Assembly (NCBI GenBank): GCA_021771035.1
Contig: JAETPU010000020.1
Span: 1 to 52,982, forward strand
DNA length: 52,982 nt
Reading direction: 5' to 3'
From: Marvinbryantia formatexigens
Lineage (GTDB): Bacteria; Bacillota; Clostridia; Oscillospirales; Ruminococcaceae
Of this stretch, positions 46,566 to 52,982 are shown piece after piece. Under the pieces are notes generated by a model. The model did not search any database and was not told the DNA's origin. It saw only the letters and a list, made by a program, of their open reading frames with translations. Position 1 is the stretch's first letter. Each line of letters opens with the position of its first letter. Both the position numbers and the translations under genes were made by a program.

Positions 46566-47429
46566 ATGGAACGTCAAAAGGGCTGGCTGACCTCCGGGAC
46601 CTTCGCTGCTTTGTGTGGTACAACGAAAGAGACGCTGCGGCACTACAAGGACATTGGCCTCCTCTCCCCGGCCCACCAGGGAGACAACGGCTATTTTTAC
46701 TACGATGTGGCGCAGTTTTACGATTTTTATGCTATCTCCATCTTTCGCCAGACGGGGACATCCCTGGAGGAGATCCGACGTTGCCTCCGGGGGCAGAATG
46801 CTGCCCAGACGCTGGATCTGCTGCGGGAGCAGCGGGACCGTCTGGAGGCGGAACGGCGGAAGCTTGAACACATGGACTTCGTGCTGTCCAGCGCCTTACG
46901 CAATCTGGAGTTCGGGCCGGTTCCTGACATGGTGCCCCAGATAGGATGGTTTGACGCAGAACACCTGCTGGCCCTTCCGGTGGAGGAGTTGGAGGGTTTG
47001 ATGCCCCCAACGGCCAGCGAGGACGAAATGCTGATTGCCGTACTGGAACGGTGTCAGGCGCTGTGCGGGCAGTACAGGATACAGACAGACTTTCAACTGG
47101 GGGCCATCCACCAGCTAGGGGAGCGGGGCGGGGCGGGAGCCATCAGCCACCTCTACACCCGAATCAAAGAAAAAGCGGACTTCCCCTACTACATGGAGAA
47201 GCCCGCCGGGCACTATTTATATCTCTGCTGCCGGGGTAGCTGGGATATTTCCGAGGGGTATACCGCTCTTAAAAGCTATATTCAGGAACAGAGCTTGGAG
47301 ATCGTGGGGGATTTCTACGCCTGTGACCTGGCCGGCTTCATTCTCAACTCAGTGGAGAAAAACGCGGCATCGATAATCTCGGTGAGGCTTTTAGACACCC
47401 CACAGCAAACAGATAACACGACATCGTAA
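46566..47429 (+). CDS. MerR-family regulator with effector-binding domain
   Basis: A 287-residue protein starting at ATG 46566 after GGGAGG. The MerR winged helix (about 6-75) reads LTSGTFAALCGTTKETLRHYKDIGLLSP, then GYFYYDVAQFYDFYAISIFR. A coiled coil follows (LLREQRDRLEAERRKLEHM, about 97-117), and then a roughly 160-residue C-terminal domain resembling GyrI/BmrR-type small-molecule-binding folds. MerR proteins of this type activate multidrug pumps; the MATE gene at 44557 is the nearest candidate. The gene ends in a strong terminator. Confidence 0.88.
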   Translation: MERQKGWLTSGTFAALCGTTKETLRHYKDIGLLSPAHQGDNGYFYYDVAQFYDFYAISIFRQTGTSLEEIRRCLRGQNAAQTLDLLREQRDRLEAERRKLEHMDFVLSSALRNLEFGPVPDMVPQIGWFDAEHLLALPVEELEGLMPPTASEDEMLIAVLERCQALCGQYRIQTDFQLGAIHQLGERGGAGAISHLYTRIKEKADFPYYMEKPAGHYLYLCCRGSWDISEGYTALKSYIQEQSLEIVGDFYACDLAGFILNSVEKNAASIISVRLLDTPQQTDNTTS

Positions 47430-47475
47430 AACTTGTCTATTTGCCATATGTATAGTTTTAGGCTGCCAGATCGAA

Positions 47476-47517
47476 GGGATGGAAACCTGGTATGGCCGGG
47501 TTTCCATCCCTTTTACT
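47476..47517 (+). terminator. Terminator after the MerR gene
   Basis: A 12-bp stem GGGATGGAAACC / GGTTTCCATCCC with an 11-nt loop, followed by TTTTACTT. It also marks the border with the mobile-element-like segment. Confidence 0.9.
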
Positions 47518-47699
47518 TAAATATGGAATTTATGGATGCAGTCCAGCAGTGTCACACACAGTTCCTGATACAGATCTTCGTCAAGTACGCCATCAATAAT
47601 AGCTTCCTTCAACAACAGGGATTTGTAGCGTTCCAGAATGGTCTCTTTCGCCTGAAGGTCATCATTCTTGGCACGGGACAGCAATTCCTTGAAGTTCAT
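47517..47699 (-). CDS. Small HTH protein of conjugative-transposon type (60 aa)
   Basis: MNFKELLSRAKNDDLQAKETILERYKSLLLKEAI, then IDGVLDEDLYQELCVTLLDCIHKFHI, matches the short HTH_16-like proteins encoded beside the sigma-like factor in Tn916-type elements. Start ATG 47699 lies 9 nt after the sigma-like gene's stop. It is all-helical with no membrane segment. It probably regulates element transcription with its neighbour. Confidence 0.85.
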   Translation of the reverse strand: MNFKELLSRAKNDDLQAKETILERYKSLLLKEAIIDGVLDEDLYQELCVTLLDCIHKFHI

Positions 47700-47708
47700 G
47701 TCCTTCCC

Positions 47709-48104
47709 TCACAGTTCCTTTTTCAATTTCTGAATTGCCCGGTAATAGACTGCAGCGACTCCCTTATACCCTATACCGAGTTCTGCGGCAAGATCGTCAA
47801 AGCTGCGTTTTTCCAGGGCACGCGCAAAAAAGATGTACCGTTCCCGATCACTGATCTGGCTGAGGACCTGCGCCAGCATCAGACTGTCCAGTACCGGCTG
47901 CTCCACAGAAACAGTACTTTTCCCTTGCACTTCCATCATTTGCGCAAAAGCACTGTCAAAGTCAGTGGGGAGTTCATGCGTCCCCAACCGCGTACGCCTT
48001 TTCAGATAGGCGATTTTCTGCCAGCGGATGGCCGTCATTAAATAGGTGGTAAACTGATTTTGCAGGATATTGTCCTCCCCCTGCCCGTTGTTTCTATACC
48101 GCAT
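47709..48104 (-). CDS. Sigma-like factor of conjugative-transposon type (131 aa)
   Basis: Starts at ATG 48104 (MRYRNNGQGEDNILQNQFTTYL) after GGAGGTACCGCT. Residues 8-45 look like a degenerate sigma region 2. Residues 70-131 are a region-4-like HTH: LAQVLSQISDRERYIFFARALEKRSFDDLAAELGIGYKGVAAVYYRAIQKLKK. This is the layout of the Tn916 orf7-type sigma-like regulator. The frame stays open upstream to an ATG at 48413 that has its own ribosome site; see the entry for that region. Confidence 0.88.
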   Translation of the reverse strand: MRYRNNGQGEDNILQNQFTTYLMTAIRWQKIAYLKRRTRLGTHELPTDFDSAFAQMMEVQGKSTVSVEQPVLDSLMLAQVLSQISDRERYIFFARALEKRSFDDLAAELGIGYKGVAAVYYRAIQKLKKEL

Positions 48105-48120
48105 AGCGGTACCTCCGTTT

Positions 48121-48146
48121 CGTCTGAATTTAGGGGAATTCAGACG
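48121..48146. repeat. Perfect 10-bp hairpin before the sigma-like gene
   Basis: CGTCTGAATT / AATTCAGACG with a 6-nt loop, ending 5 nt before the ribosome site of the 48104 gene. There is no T-tract, so it is not a typical terminator; it could be an attenuator or an RNA stability element. Confidence 0.6.
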
Positions 48147-48190
48147 GGGAGGCGGGCTGCGGCATCGGGTTGGGAGACAATGAAAAGAAC

Positions 48191-48222
48191 AGCGGACTTT
48201 GTGACGAAGCACAAAATCCGCT
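48191..48222. repeat. 13-bp hairpin with one mismatch
   Basis: AGCGGACTTTGTG / CACAAAATCCGCT around a 6-nt loop, 12 of 13 pairs matched. Confidence 0.6.
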
Positions 48223-48247
48223 GCATCCCACATGATAACATTGAGTG

Positions 48248-48269
48248 GATCAACAATCTCCTGTTGATC
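48248..48269. repeat. 8-bp hairpin, third in series
   Basis: GATCAACA / TGTTGATC with a 6-nt loop, the third stem within 150 nt. Confidence 0.5.
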
Positions 48270-48413
48270 AGGCGGAGGCTCGTCTGCTTTCGTTGCAGAT
48301 TCACGCCCTCTGCCTGATTGGGCAATCGGAATAGAAGTCTTTGTCTTAAAGGCCGTGTGTTGCCACGCCAAAAGGCGATTGACCAGCTCAATGTTATAGA
48401 TTTTATAATCCAT

Positions 48414-48808
48414 AACATTGCTCCCTGTCCGCTGTTATGCGGACATCACACAGGCGGCCAACATATTCCTAAATTGTTTTATCCTGTGGCAGCTAACGCT
48501 GCCGCCCTTGCCAAATGAAATATGAAATTATGCTCAGTCAGGCTCGAAAGACACCGAAAATTGTCGAATAGCAGAAGCGGCCTTTACCCATTGTCTGGAT
48601 AAAGGCCGCTTTTCGTATGAAGCACTATTCGATTGATCCCGATCACTGAATTCACCACCTTTCTACCCGTCAAGCCCGGAAGAATTTAGGGATTTACTGC
48701 CACAATCGCAGTTTACATGACGAATATCAGGATAAAATCAGCGTAACATCAGGCTAATCTATTTTTTGTAAAATTTGCGTGAATAAGCTATAGACATTCA
48801 GCAAATGT
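48414..48808. other. 395-nt stretch without a gene
   Basis: No open frame with a ribosome site is seen. It contains the terminator-like stem at 48575-48614 and otherwise A/T-rich DNA (48650-48800) with no clear promoter. Confidence 0.6.
48575..48614 (+). terminator. Terminator-like stem in the gene-free stretch
   Basis: A perfect 12-bp stem AAGCGGCCTTTA / TAAAGGCCGCTT with a 13-nt loop, running into TTTTC on the plus strand. No plus-strand gene precedes it, so it may be a relic or act in an antisense RNA. Confidence 0.6.
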
Positions 48809-49504
48809 TCACTTGCTGCCATCTGCCGTTTCTTTCAAGTAAAAGTGGCAGTAAAGGTTATAGTCCCTGGGCCGCGTAATCATTCGGAGCCAAATATAAA
48901 AATGCTCCGTCGCAGCATACAAATTGAACTCTGTACTTTCGCTGGTGGGTTGTGCGCTGGCTCGGCAAAAACATCTCATTGTGTCCAATGTCTTGAACTC
49001 CGGCAACTGGAACAGGGCCTCTGTGAATTGGTCAATCTCTGTGGCCAACTCCGTTGTAGGCCGTTCTCCATCGCTATGGTGCCAGGTTGTCCACCATTTA
49101 TGGCCGTCATAGTCAGACCGGGAATAGACCATCTCACTGACCGGATGCTCCAAGTGATTAAAAGGGAACAACTTCTTTGAACCCGTATAAATGTGGTTGA
49201 AGCTGCAGTCCGTCGTCAGAGCAGGCCCATCACAATGGAAGGGCATGTCTCGTTTATATGAGAGCGCATACCATTCCCACATAGGGAGCACCTGACCACA
49301 GGCGTCTCTCAGGGCCTCATCCATTCCGCAGTCCTCGCAGATATGCACATCCGCATAGCGGCTGAGGGCATTCACCACCAGTCTCTTGTTCAGCGGCTTG
49401 CCGCAGCGCAGGCAGTGCGGGGGAAATTCTGCATCGGAAGCAAAGCATTTTTTATCTTTCTGCCACATCTGCTCCAAAATGGTTCTATATGTATTGATTT
49501 TCAT
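48809..49504 (-). CDS. Unknown protein with zinc-finger head (231 aa)
   Basis: Starts at ATG 49504 after AAGGAGCATTTTT. Residues 32-62 hold CLRCGKPLNKR, then VHICEDCGMDEALRD, two CxxC pairs that likely bind zinc. The rest is rich in aromatic residues (MWEWYALSYKRDMPFHCDGP, HKWWTTWHH, HFYIWLRMITRPRDYNLYCHFYLK) with no known catalytic motif. No signal peptide or membrane segment. I do not recognise the family; similar unknowns are frequent in conjugative elements. Confidence 0.75.
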   Translation of the reverse strand: MKINTYRTILEQMWQKDKKCFASDAEFPPHCLRCGKPLNKRLVVNALSRYADVHICEDCGMDEALRDACGQVLPMWEWYALSYKRDMPFHCDGPALTTDCSFNHIYTGSKKLFPFNHLEHPVSEMVYSRSDYDGHKWWTTWHHSDGERPTTELATEIDQFTEALFQLPEFKTLDTMRCFCRASAQPTSESTEFNLYAATEHFYIWLRMITRPRDYNLYCHFYLKETADGSK

Positions 49505-49523
49505 AAAAATGCTCCTTTTGATA

Positions 49524-49563
49524 ATATAAAAGCAGAGCTGACAGACTTACACAGTCTGCCAGC
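49524..49563 (-). terminator. Terminator after the AAA/DUF4143 gene
   Basis: Stem GCTGGCAGAC / GTCTGTCAGC (one G-U pair) with a 7-nt loop, then TCTGCTTTTAT on the minus strand, 25 nt after the stop. Confidence 0.85.
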
Positions 49564-49588
49564 CCCTTTTCATAATGATATGCTGTCC

Positions 49589-50818
49589 TTAAATCAGGGA
49601 AATCGGAACGATCAGATTCTCCTGGTCAAAGGCTCCTAGCCTGTCGGCCATGCACAGCACCGCGCCGGTTCCTCGTTCCAAGGGAGATTTGCTGATCAAC
49701 TCAAACACCTTCGTCAGCTTTTTCGGCGGCGACGCCATCTTCTTGATTTCAATGGGGAACAGCTTCCCGTCCTGCTCCAGCAGCAGGTCAATCTCCCGGG
49801 CGTCCTTGTCCCGGTAGTAGTACAGGAACGGCTCCTGCCCGGCGTTCTGGTAGGTCTTGACGATCTCCGCCACCGTGTAATTCTCCAACAGCGCCCCGTT
49901 CATGGCTCCGTTCATGGCCGCCTCCGGACTACTCCAGCGGGTGAGATAGCAGACGAGGCCCGTGTCATAGAAATACAGCTTGGGCGTGGATACCGTCCGC
50001 TTCAACACATTGTTGGAGTAGGACCGGAGCAGAAACACGATGCCAAGGGCCTCCAGGATGTGGAGCCAGTTCTTGGCCGTGGCCTGGTCGATCTCCGCAT
50101 CGTCCGCCATACCCTTGTAGTTGACCTGCTGACCGGCCCGGGCGGCGGCGGCCCGGAGAAAGCCCAGAAACTTCAAATCGTCAATCCCGGCGGAGAGCCG
50201 CCGCACATCCCGGTCCAGATAGGTGCTGATATAGCTGGAATAGAAGATGTTAGGGTTGGCGTACTGCCCGCTGACCAGCGCCGGCATCCCGCCGGTGAAG
50301 ATCCGCTGGAAAATGGCGGGGGTGTCCAGCACTGTCCGGCGGTTTTGCCGCTCTGTCAGGGCAGACAGCTCCACCCGGAAAGGTGGTGTGTTGTCATCCT
50401 CCGTAATCTCCCCATAGGACAGCGGGGAAAGCTGAAGCAGCGCCACCCGGCCGGCCAGGGATTCCTGGACACCCTCCATCATGGAAAAGAGCTGGGAGCC
50501 GGTGAGCCAGAAGTCCCCCGGCTGGCGGCGGCCGTCCACCATCATTTTAATGTACGGAAACAGTTCCGGGGTGTACTGCACCTCGTCAATCAGCAGCGGG
50601 GGCTTGTGAAGCTGGAAGAACATCTTCGGGTCGGTCTTTGCCAGCTCCCGAACCGTCAGATCATCCATCGTAACCGTCTCCCGGCCCCGGCCCTCCTTTT
50701 GGGCCAGGTGCTCCAGCATGGTGGTCTTGCCCACCTGCCGGGGGCCGGTCACCAGGAGAACAGGGTACTGCGCGGTAATCTGCTCCAGCAGCTGCTCCAT
50801 GTGACGCTTAATATACAT
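49589..50818 (-). CDS. AAA ATPase with C-terminal DUF4143 domain
   Basis: A 409-residue cytoplasmic protein. Walker A is GPRQVGKTT near 25-33, Walker B LLIDEVQY near 74-81 and a sensor WLTGSQLFSMM near 104. The C-terminal half carries a winged-helix-like part and DUF4143 with AREIDLLLEQDGKLFPIEIKK near 342-362, a nuclease-like fold remnant. These ATPases are widespread, often in accessory DNA, and their role is unclear (proposed toxin-antitoxin or stress links). Start ATG 50818 follows AGGAGG, with a canonical promoter 44 nt upstream and its own terminator, so it is a single-gene unit. Confidence 0.92.
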   Translation of the reverse strand: MYIKRHMEQLLEQITAQYPVLLVTGPRQVGKTTMLEHLAQKEGRGRETVTMDDLTVRELAKTDPKMFFQLHKPPLLIDEVQYTPELFPYIKMMVDGRRQPGDFWLTGSQLFSMMEGVQESLAGRVALLQLSPLSYGEITEDDNTPPFRVELSALTERQNRRTVLDTPAIFQRIFTGGMPALVSGQYANPNIFYSSYISTYLDRDVRRLSAGIDDLKFLGFLRAAAARAGQQVNYKGMADDAEIDQATAKNWLHILEALGIVFLLRSYSNNVLKRTVSTPKLYFYDTGLVCYLTRWSSPEAAMNGAMNGALLENYTVAEIVKTYQNAGQEPFLYYYRDKDAREIDLLLEQDGKLFPIEIKKMASPPKKLTKVFELISKSPLERGTGAVLCMADRLGAFDQENLIVPISLI

Positions 50819-50861
50819 TGTGCTTTCCTCCTGATCTCGGCTACATTCTTATTATAGTCCT

Positions 50862-50890
50862 ATTATAGCCGAAGTATAAGTGCTGTGCAA
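50862..50890 (-). promoter_or_regulatory. Promoter of the AAA/DUF4143 gene
   Basis: TTGCAC (50885-50890), 17-nt spacer, perfect TATAAT (50862-50867) on the minus strand. Confidence 0.85.
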
Positions 50891-50892
50891 GC

Positions 50893-51396
50893 CTAATTTA
50901 TGTCTGCGATAGTCGGGTGACCGTCATCCTCTATAATACCGCGCCTTTTTTTGATTTCCGCTATTTTTCGCTTCCACTCTATCTGATTTTTCTCTGCCCG
51001 TTCCCGCGCGGTACGTTGCTGCTCAGGCGTTAATGCACAGAACTCCCATTCTTGAATATCTCTTTGAACAGAAGCGGCCATACGGCAGAGAATGCCGTAG
51101 GCAATCTCTGAACTGGTGGGCGCATGGTGTTCCAGAGCGTTCTGGCCCTCTCGAAACAGTTCCAGATAACGGTCATACTGCTTTTCCGTAATAAACTCCC
51201 AGCCATAGGCGTCCAAAATATCCTTCTCACTGCTATACTGCATGACAGCTTCAAATTCCGCCTTACGGGCAGCTTGTTCCCGATCAACCTTGCGCTTGTA
51301 CTTCTCTGCCAATCGTTCCAGCTCTTTCAGAATCTTTTTACAGGCGGCAGCTTCCAGGAGATAACCTGCCGCATCGGGATTTACTTGTTTCCCCAT
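50893..51396 (-). CDS. Unknown helical protein coupled to cysteine desulfurase (167 aa)
   Basis: Starts at ATG 51396, overlapping the desulfurase by 16 nt. Mostly helical and charged: a coiled coil at about 18-45 (KKILKELERLAEKYKRKVDRE), the middle block DAYGWEFITEKQYDRYLELFREG near 62-84, and a basic helix EKNQIEWKRKIAEIKKRRG near 135-153. No membrane segment or motif is recognised. Coupling suggests it works with the desulfurase, perhaps as a sulfur acceptor's partner or scaffold, but that is a guess. There is no conserved Cys to accept sulfur except single ones near 19, 108 and 124. Confidence 0.75.
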   Translation of the reverse strand: MGKQVNPDAAGYLLEAAACKKILKELERLAEKYKRKVDREQAARKAEFEAVMQYSSEKDILDAYGWEFITEKQYDRYLELFREGQNALEHHAPTSSEIAYGILCRMAASVQRDIQEWEFCALTPEQQRTARERAEKNQIEWKRKIAEIKKRRGIIEDDGHPTIADIN

Positions 51397-52544
51397 ACCT
51401 TCACCGTCCTTTTCCCGCGCAGTTCCTTTACGAGTTCCGGAACAGTACGCAGCACTTCGTCCACATCTGCCTGTGTATTATCCATGTCGAGAGACAGCCG
51501 AAGCGCACTGGCAGCCATCTCATCAGAGCGGCCGATTGCCAATAGCACATGACTGGGCGACAGAGATTGGGAGGTACATGCGGAGCCAGTGGATGCACAA
51601 ATACCCCGTTGGTCTAACAGCAGTACCAAACTTTCTCCCTCAACTCCCTCGAAAGAAAAGTTCACATTTCCCGGCAGCCTGTTTTTCAGATCACCATTCA
51701 GAACAGAGTGAGGGATTTGAGACAGCCCTGCAATCAGCTGATCCCGGAGGATGGTCAGTTTCCTTGTGTCCTCTGCCATATGAGAGCAGGACTCCTCCAG
51801 AGCCGCTGCCATGCCCACGACAGCGGGTACATTTTCCGTTCCGGCACGCTGGCCCCGCTCCTGATCTCCCCCCTTTATTACGCTGGTTACGGGGATGCCG
51901 CTCCGGGCATACAGTACCCCAATTCCCTTTGGCCCGTGAAATTTGTGAGCAGATAGAGACAGAAAATCGATATTCTGGGCCTTTACGTCAATAGGGAGGT
52001 GACCTGCCGCCTGTACCGCATCTGTGTGAAATATTACTCCCTTTTCCCGGCATACCGCACCGATCTCAGAAATGGGCTGAATGGAGCCTATCTCATTGTT
52101 AGCGTACATAACGGTAACAAGGCAGGTGTCCTTTCGGATGGCCCGCTCCACCTGTGCGGCAGAAACAATGCCATTGGAGTGAACATCCAGCAACTCGACC
52201 GCATACCCTTCCTGTTCCAGCTTTTCCAGGGTATGCAGGACGGCATGATGCTCAATGGCAGTGGAGACGATATGCCTCTTTCCTGCCTTTGAGCCTGCCT
52301 GGGCAGCGGAAAGAATCGCCTGGTTATCCGCCTCGCTACCCCCTGATGTAAAAATAATTTCTTCAGGAGAGGCATTGATACAAGCCGCAATGTGCGACCG
52401 GGCATTCCGCAGCATCTCTGCAGCTCTTTGGGCAGGCATGTATAAACTGGAGGGATTATACCAAACGTCCTCCATACACAAAAGCATGGCCTGGATGACT
52501 GCCGGAGTCATTTGGGTGGTGGCCGCATGATCCATATAAATCAT
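51381..52544 (-). CDS. Cysteine desulfurase (NifS/IscS-like)
   Basis: A 387-residue PLP enzyme that would release sulfur from cysteine as a persulfide. Visible landmarks: MDHAATTQMTP at the start, TSGGSEADNQA near 66-76, His100 in TAIEHHAVLH, Asp175 region HTDAVQAAGHLPID, the PLP lysine Lys201 in SAHKFHGPKG, RAGTENV near 233-239, and catalytic Cys323 in STGSACTS. All key residues are intact. Start ATG 52544. It is preceded by a terminator and coupled to an unknown gene, with no IscU, MnmA, ThiI or dnd genes in view, so its sulfur acceptor is unknown. Confidence 0.93.
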   Translation of the reverse strand: MIYMDHAATTQMTPAVIQAMLLCMEDVWYNPSSLYMPAQRAAEMLRNARSHIAACINASPEEIIFTSGGSEADNQAILSAAQAGSKAGKRHIVSTAIEHHAVLHTLEKLEQEGYAVELLDVHSNGIVSAAQVERAIRKDTCLVTVMYANNEIGSIQPISEIGAVCREKGVIFHTDAVQAAGHLPIDVKAQNIDFLSLSAHKFHGPKGIGVLYARSGIPVTSVIKGGDQERGQRAGTENVPAVVGMAAALEESCSHMAEDTRKLTILRDQLIAGLSQIPHSVLNGDLKNRLPGNVNFSFEGVEGESLVLLLDQRGICASTGSACTSQSLSPSHVLLAIGRSDEMAASALRLSLDMDNTQADVDEVLRTVPELVKELRGKRTVKVWGNK

Positions 52545-52574
52545 TTTATTTGTATCCTTTCACATACGAAAGAT

Positions 52575-52611
52575 TATATTGGGAGCACCGTAAGCTAGCG
52601 CTCCCAATATA
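52575..52611 (-). terminator. Terminator after the last unknown gene
   Basis: A 12-bp stem TATATTGGGAGC / GCTCCCAATATA with a 13-nt loop, 9 nt after the stop at 52621; short T-run AATCTTTC on the minus strand. Confidence 0.75.
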
Positions 52612-52620
52612 TCTCATTTA

Positions 52621-52977
52621 TCAAATGCCCAAATCCGTATCAGGCTCTTCTAAGTCCGGGCGATCCAACTTATTTTTGCGCGCTCTATCCCGGTCAAAAT
52701 AGGTCAATACCTCAATGCCATATTCATGGATGAAAAAATAATAGGGCTTCAAGCCATCGTCGATCTCAATGACCTCATTTATCCTTACGTTAAATCCCAG
52801 AATATCGCTGATCATCTGCTGCTCAGACAGTTCATAAAACCCTTTGGCTGTCAATTCCGTTCTGCACTCATGACGCACTGCATACTCATATCCACTCGGA
52901 GAGCGGGGAGTACCATCCTGCTTGAAAAGGAAATTTATGTACCAGGCATCGGTATCCTTATAGCAATAAACGCGCAT
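52621..52977 (-). CDS. Unknown soluble protein at window edge (118 aa or longer)
   Basis: Begins at ATG 52977 (MRVYCYKDTDAWYINFLFKQDG) if that is the start; only five bases lie upstream, so the ribosome site is out of view and the gene may extend further. The protein is mixed alpha/beta, acidic, with RHECRTELTAKGFYELSEQQM near 36-56 and YYFFIHEYGIEVLTYFDRDRARK near 79-101. No motif or family is recognised. It ends in its own terminator. Confidence 0.7.
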   Translation of the reverse strand: MRVYCYKDTDAWYINFLFKQDGTPRSPSGYEYAVRHECRTELTAKGFYELSEQQMISDILGFNVRINEVIEIDDGLKPYYFFIHEYGIEVLTYFDRDRARKNKLDRPDLEEPDTDLGI

Positions 52978-52982
52978 CTCAG

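Larger units (their letters stand above)
48105..48413 (-). other. Open frame with own RBS, in frame with the sigma-like gene
   Basis: ATG 48413 follows GGGAGC and opens MDYKIYNIELVNRLLAWQHTA, then KTKTSIPIAQSGRGRESATKADEPPPDQQ, running without a stop into the sigma-like gene. The first 60-70 residues look protein-like; the last 30 before 48104 (PTRCRSPPPRLNSPKFRRNG region) do not. It may be a separate small gene that lost its stop, an N-terminal fusion, or a structured leader: three hairpins (48121-48146, 48191-48222, 48248-48269) lie within it. Confidence 0.4.
47517..52977. mobile_element. Segment of conjugative-element character
   Basis: From 47517 to the window end the genes change in kind: a Tn916-type HTH/sigma pair, a hairpin-rich gene-poor stretch, an AAA/DUF4143 ATPase, an unknown zinc-binding protein and a cysteine desulfurase with unknown partners. 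No integrase, relaxase or attachment repeat is in view, so this is a partial or remnant element, or its cargo end, and the exact left border is a guess. Confidence 0.4.

Noticed and set aside
51381-52544. DndA of a phosphorothioate DNA-modification system
   Set aside because: The desulfurase would fit, but no dndB, C, D, E or related genes are visible within the window.
1-52982. CRISPR arrays, tRNA and rRNA genes, insertion-sequence transposases
   Set aside because: No regularly spaced repeats, cloverleaf sequences, rRNA-like blocks or transposase motifs were seen on either strand by reading.

Overview
The window looks like chromosomal or integrated accessory DNA from a gut-type Firmicute (class Clostridia, most like the Oscillospiraceae/Lachnospiraceae). 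The reasons are strong AGGAGG-type ribosome sites, TTGACA/TATAAT promoters, many GHKL/LytTR and OmpR two-component systems, Bce/lantibiotic-type ABC exporters, and a small HTH/sigma pair typical of Tn916-like conjugative elements. There is no rRNA, tRNA or housekeeping gene to fix the species, and no CRISPR array or recognisable transposase. Almost every gene is on the minus strand, so operons read from high to low coordinates.

Layout. (1) 1-4.6 kb: a zinc-ribbon gene cut by the window edge, a VanRS-like two-component system behind a small membrane protein, a lantibiotic-type ABC-2 exporter and a tiny membrane protein. Two exact copies of a 24-bp element sit in front of the VanRS and exporter operons. 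(2) 4.7-5.8 kb: two coiled-coil/charged proteins of unknown function behind a LytTR-type promoter. (3) 5.9-18 kb: a TCS, one MacB/BceA-type ATPase and four tandem ~795-residue FtsX permeases that share an N-terminal signature. (4) 18-23.6 kb: a PhzF-like gene, then a LytTR TCS translationally coupled to three paralogous proteins of unknown function. (5) 23.7-26.9 kb, plus strand: an MBL hydrolase, then an AraC-GNAT fusion overlapping a MATE pump. (6) 27-28.8 kb: a three-gene ABC exporter. (7) 29-33 kb: a LytTR TCS followed by five small genes. (8) 33.3-33.9 kb: DUF3796-like membrane protein plus XRE regulator. (9) 33.9-42.4 kb: a LytTR TCS, an OmpR TCS, an ABC ATPase, an FtsX permease and a receiver-less winged-helix regulator in one operon, then a separate tandem-receiver protein. 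(10) 42.6-47.4 kb: a YtrA-type GntR/ABC operon, a second MATE pump, a flavin-type oxidase-fold protein and a MerR regulator. (11) 47.5-53 kb: genes of conjugative-element character (HTH, sigma-like factor, AAA/DUF4143 ATPase, cysteine desulfurase, unknowns).

How the parts connect. Reading the promoters shows two shared regulatory codes. An OmpR-type operator (two GACATTT-like heptamers 11 bp apart, exactly 6 nt upstream of the -10) occurs at the response-regulator gene at 17965, at the four-permease exporter operon (16154), and 18 kb away at the tandem-receiver gene (34705). A LytTR-type operator (two ACATTTCATNACAT-like 14-mers with a 21-bp period) precedes a good sigma-A promoter at the LytTR operons starting at 42429 and 33021 and at the unknown pair starting at 5749. 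The distance to the -35 is 5, 16 and 5 nt, that is, the same helical face. I infer one interconnected cell-envelope/peptide-sensing island of six TCSs, five ABC transporters and two MATE pumps. The unknown proteins at 4.7-5.7 kb and 19-21.5 kb look like its dedicated outputs. These regulatory links are inferred from sequence patterns only.
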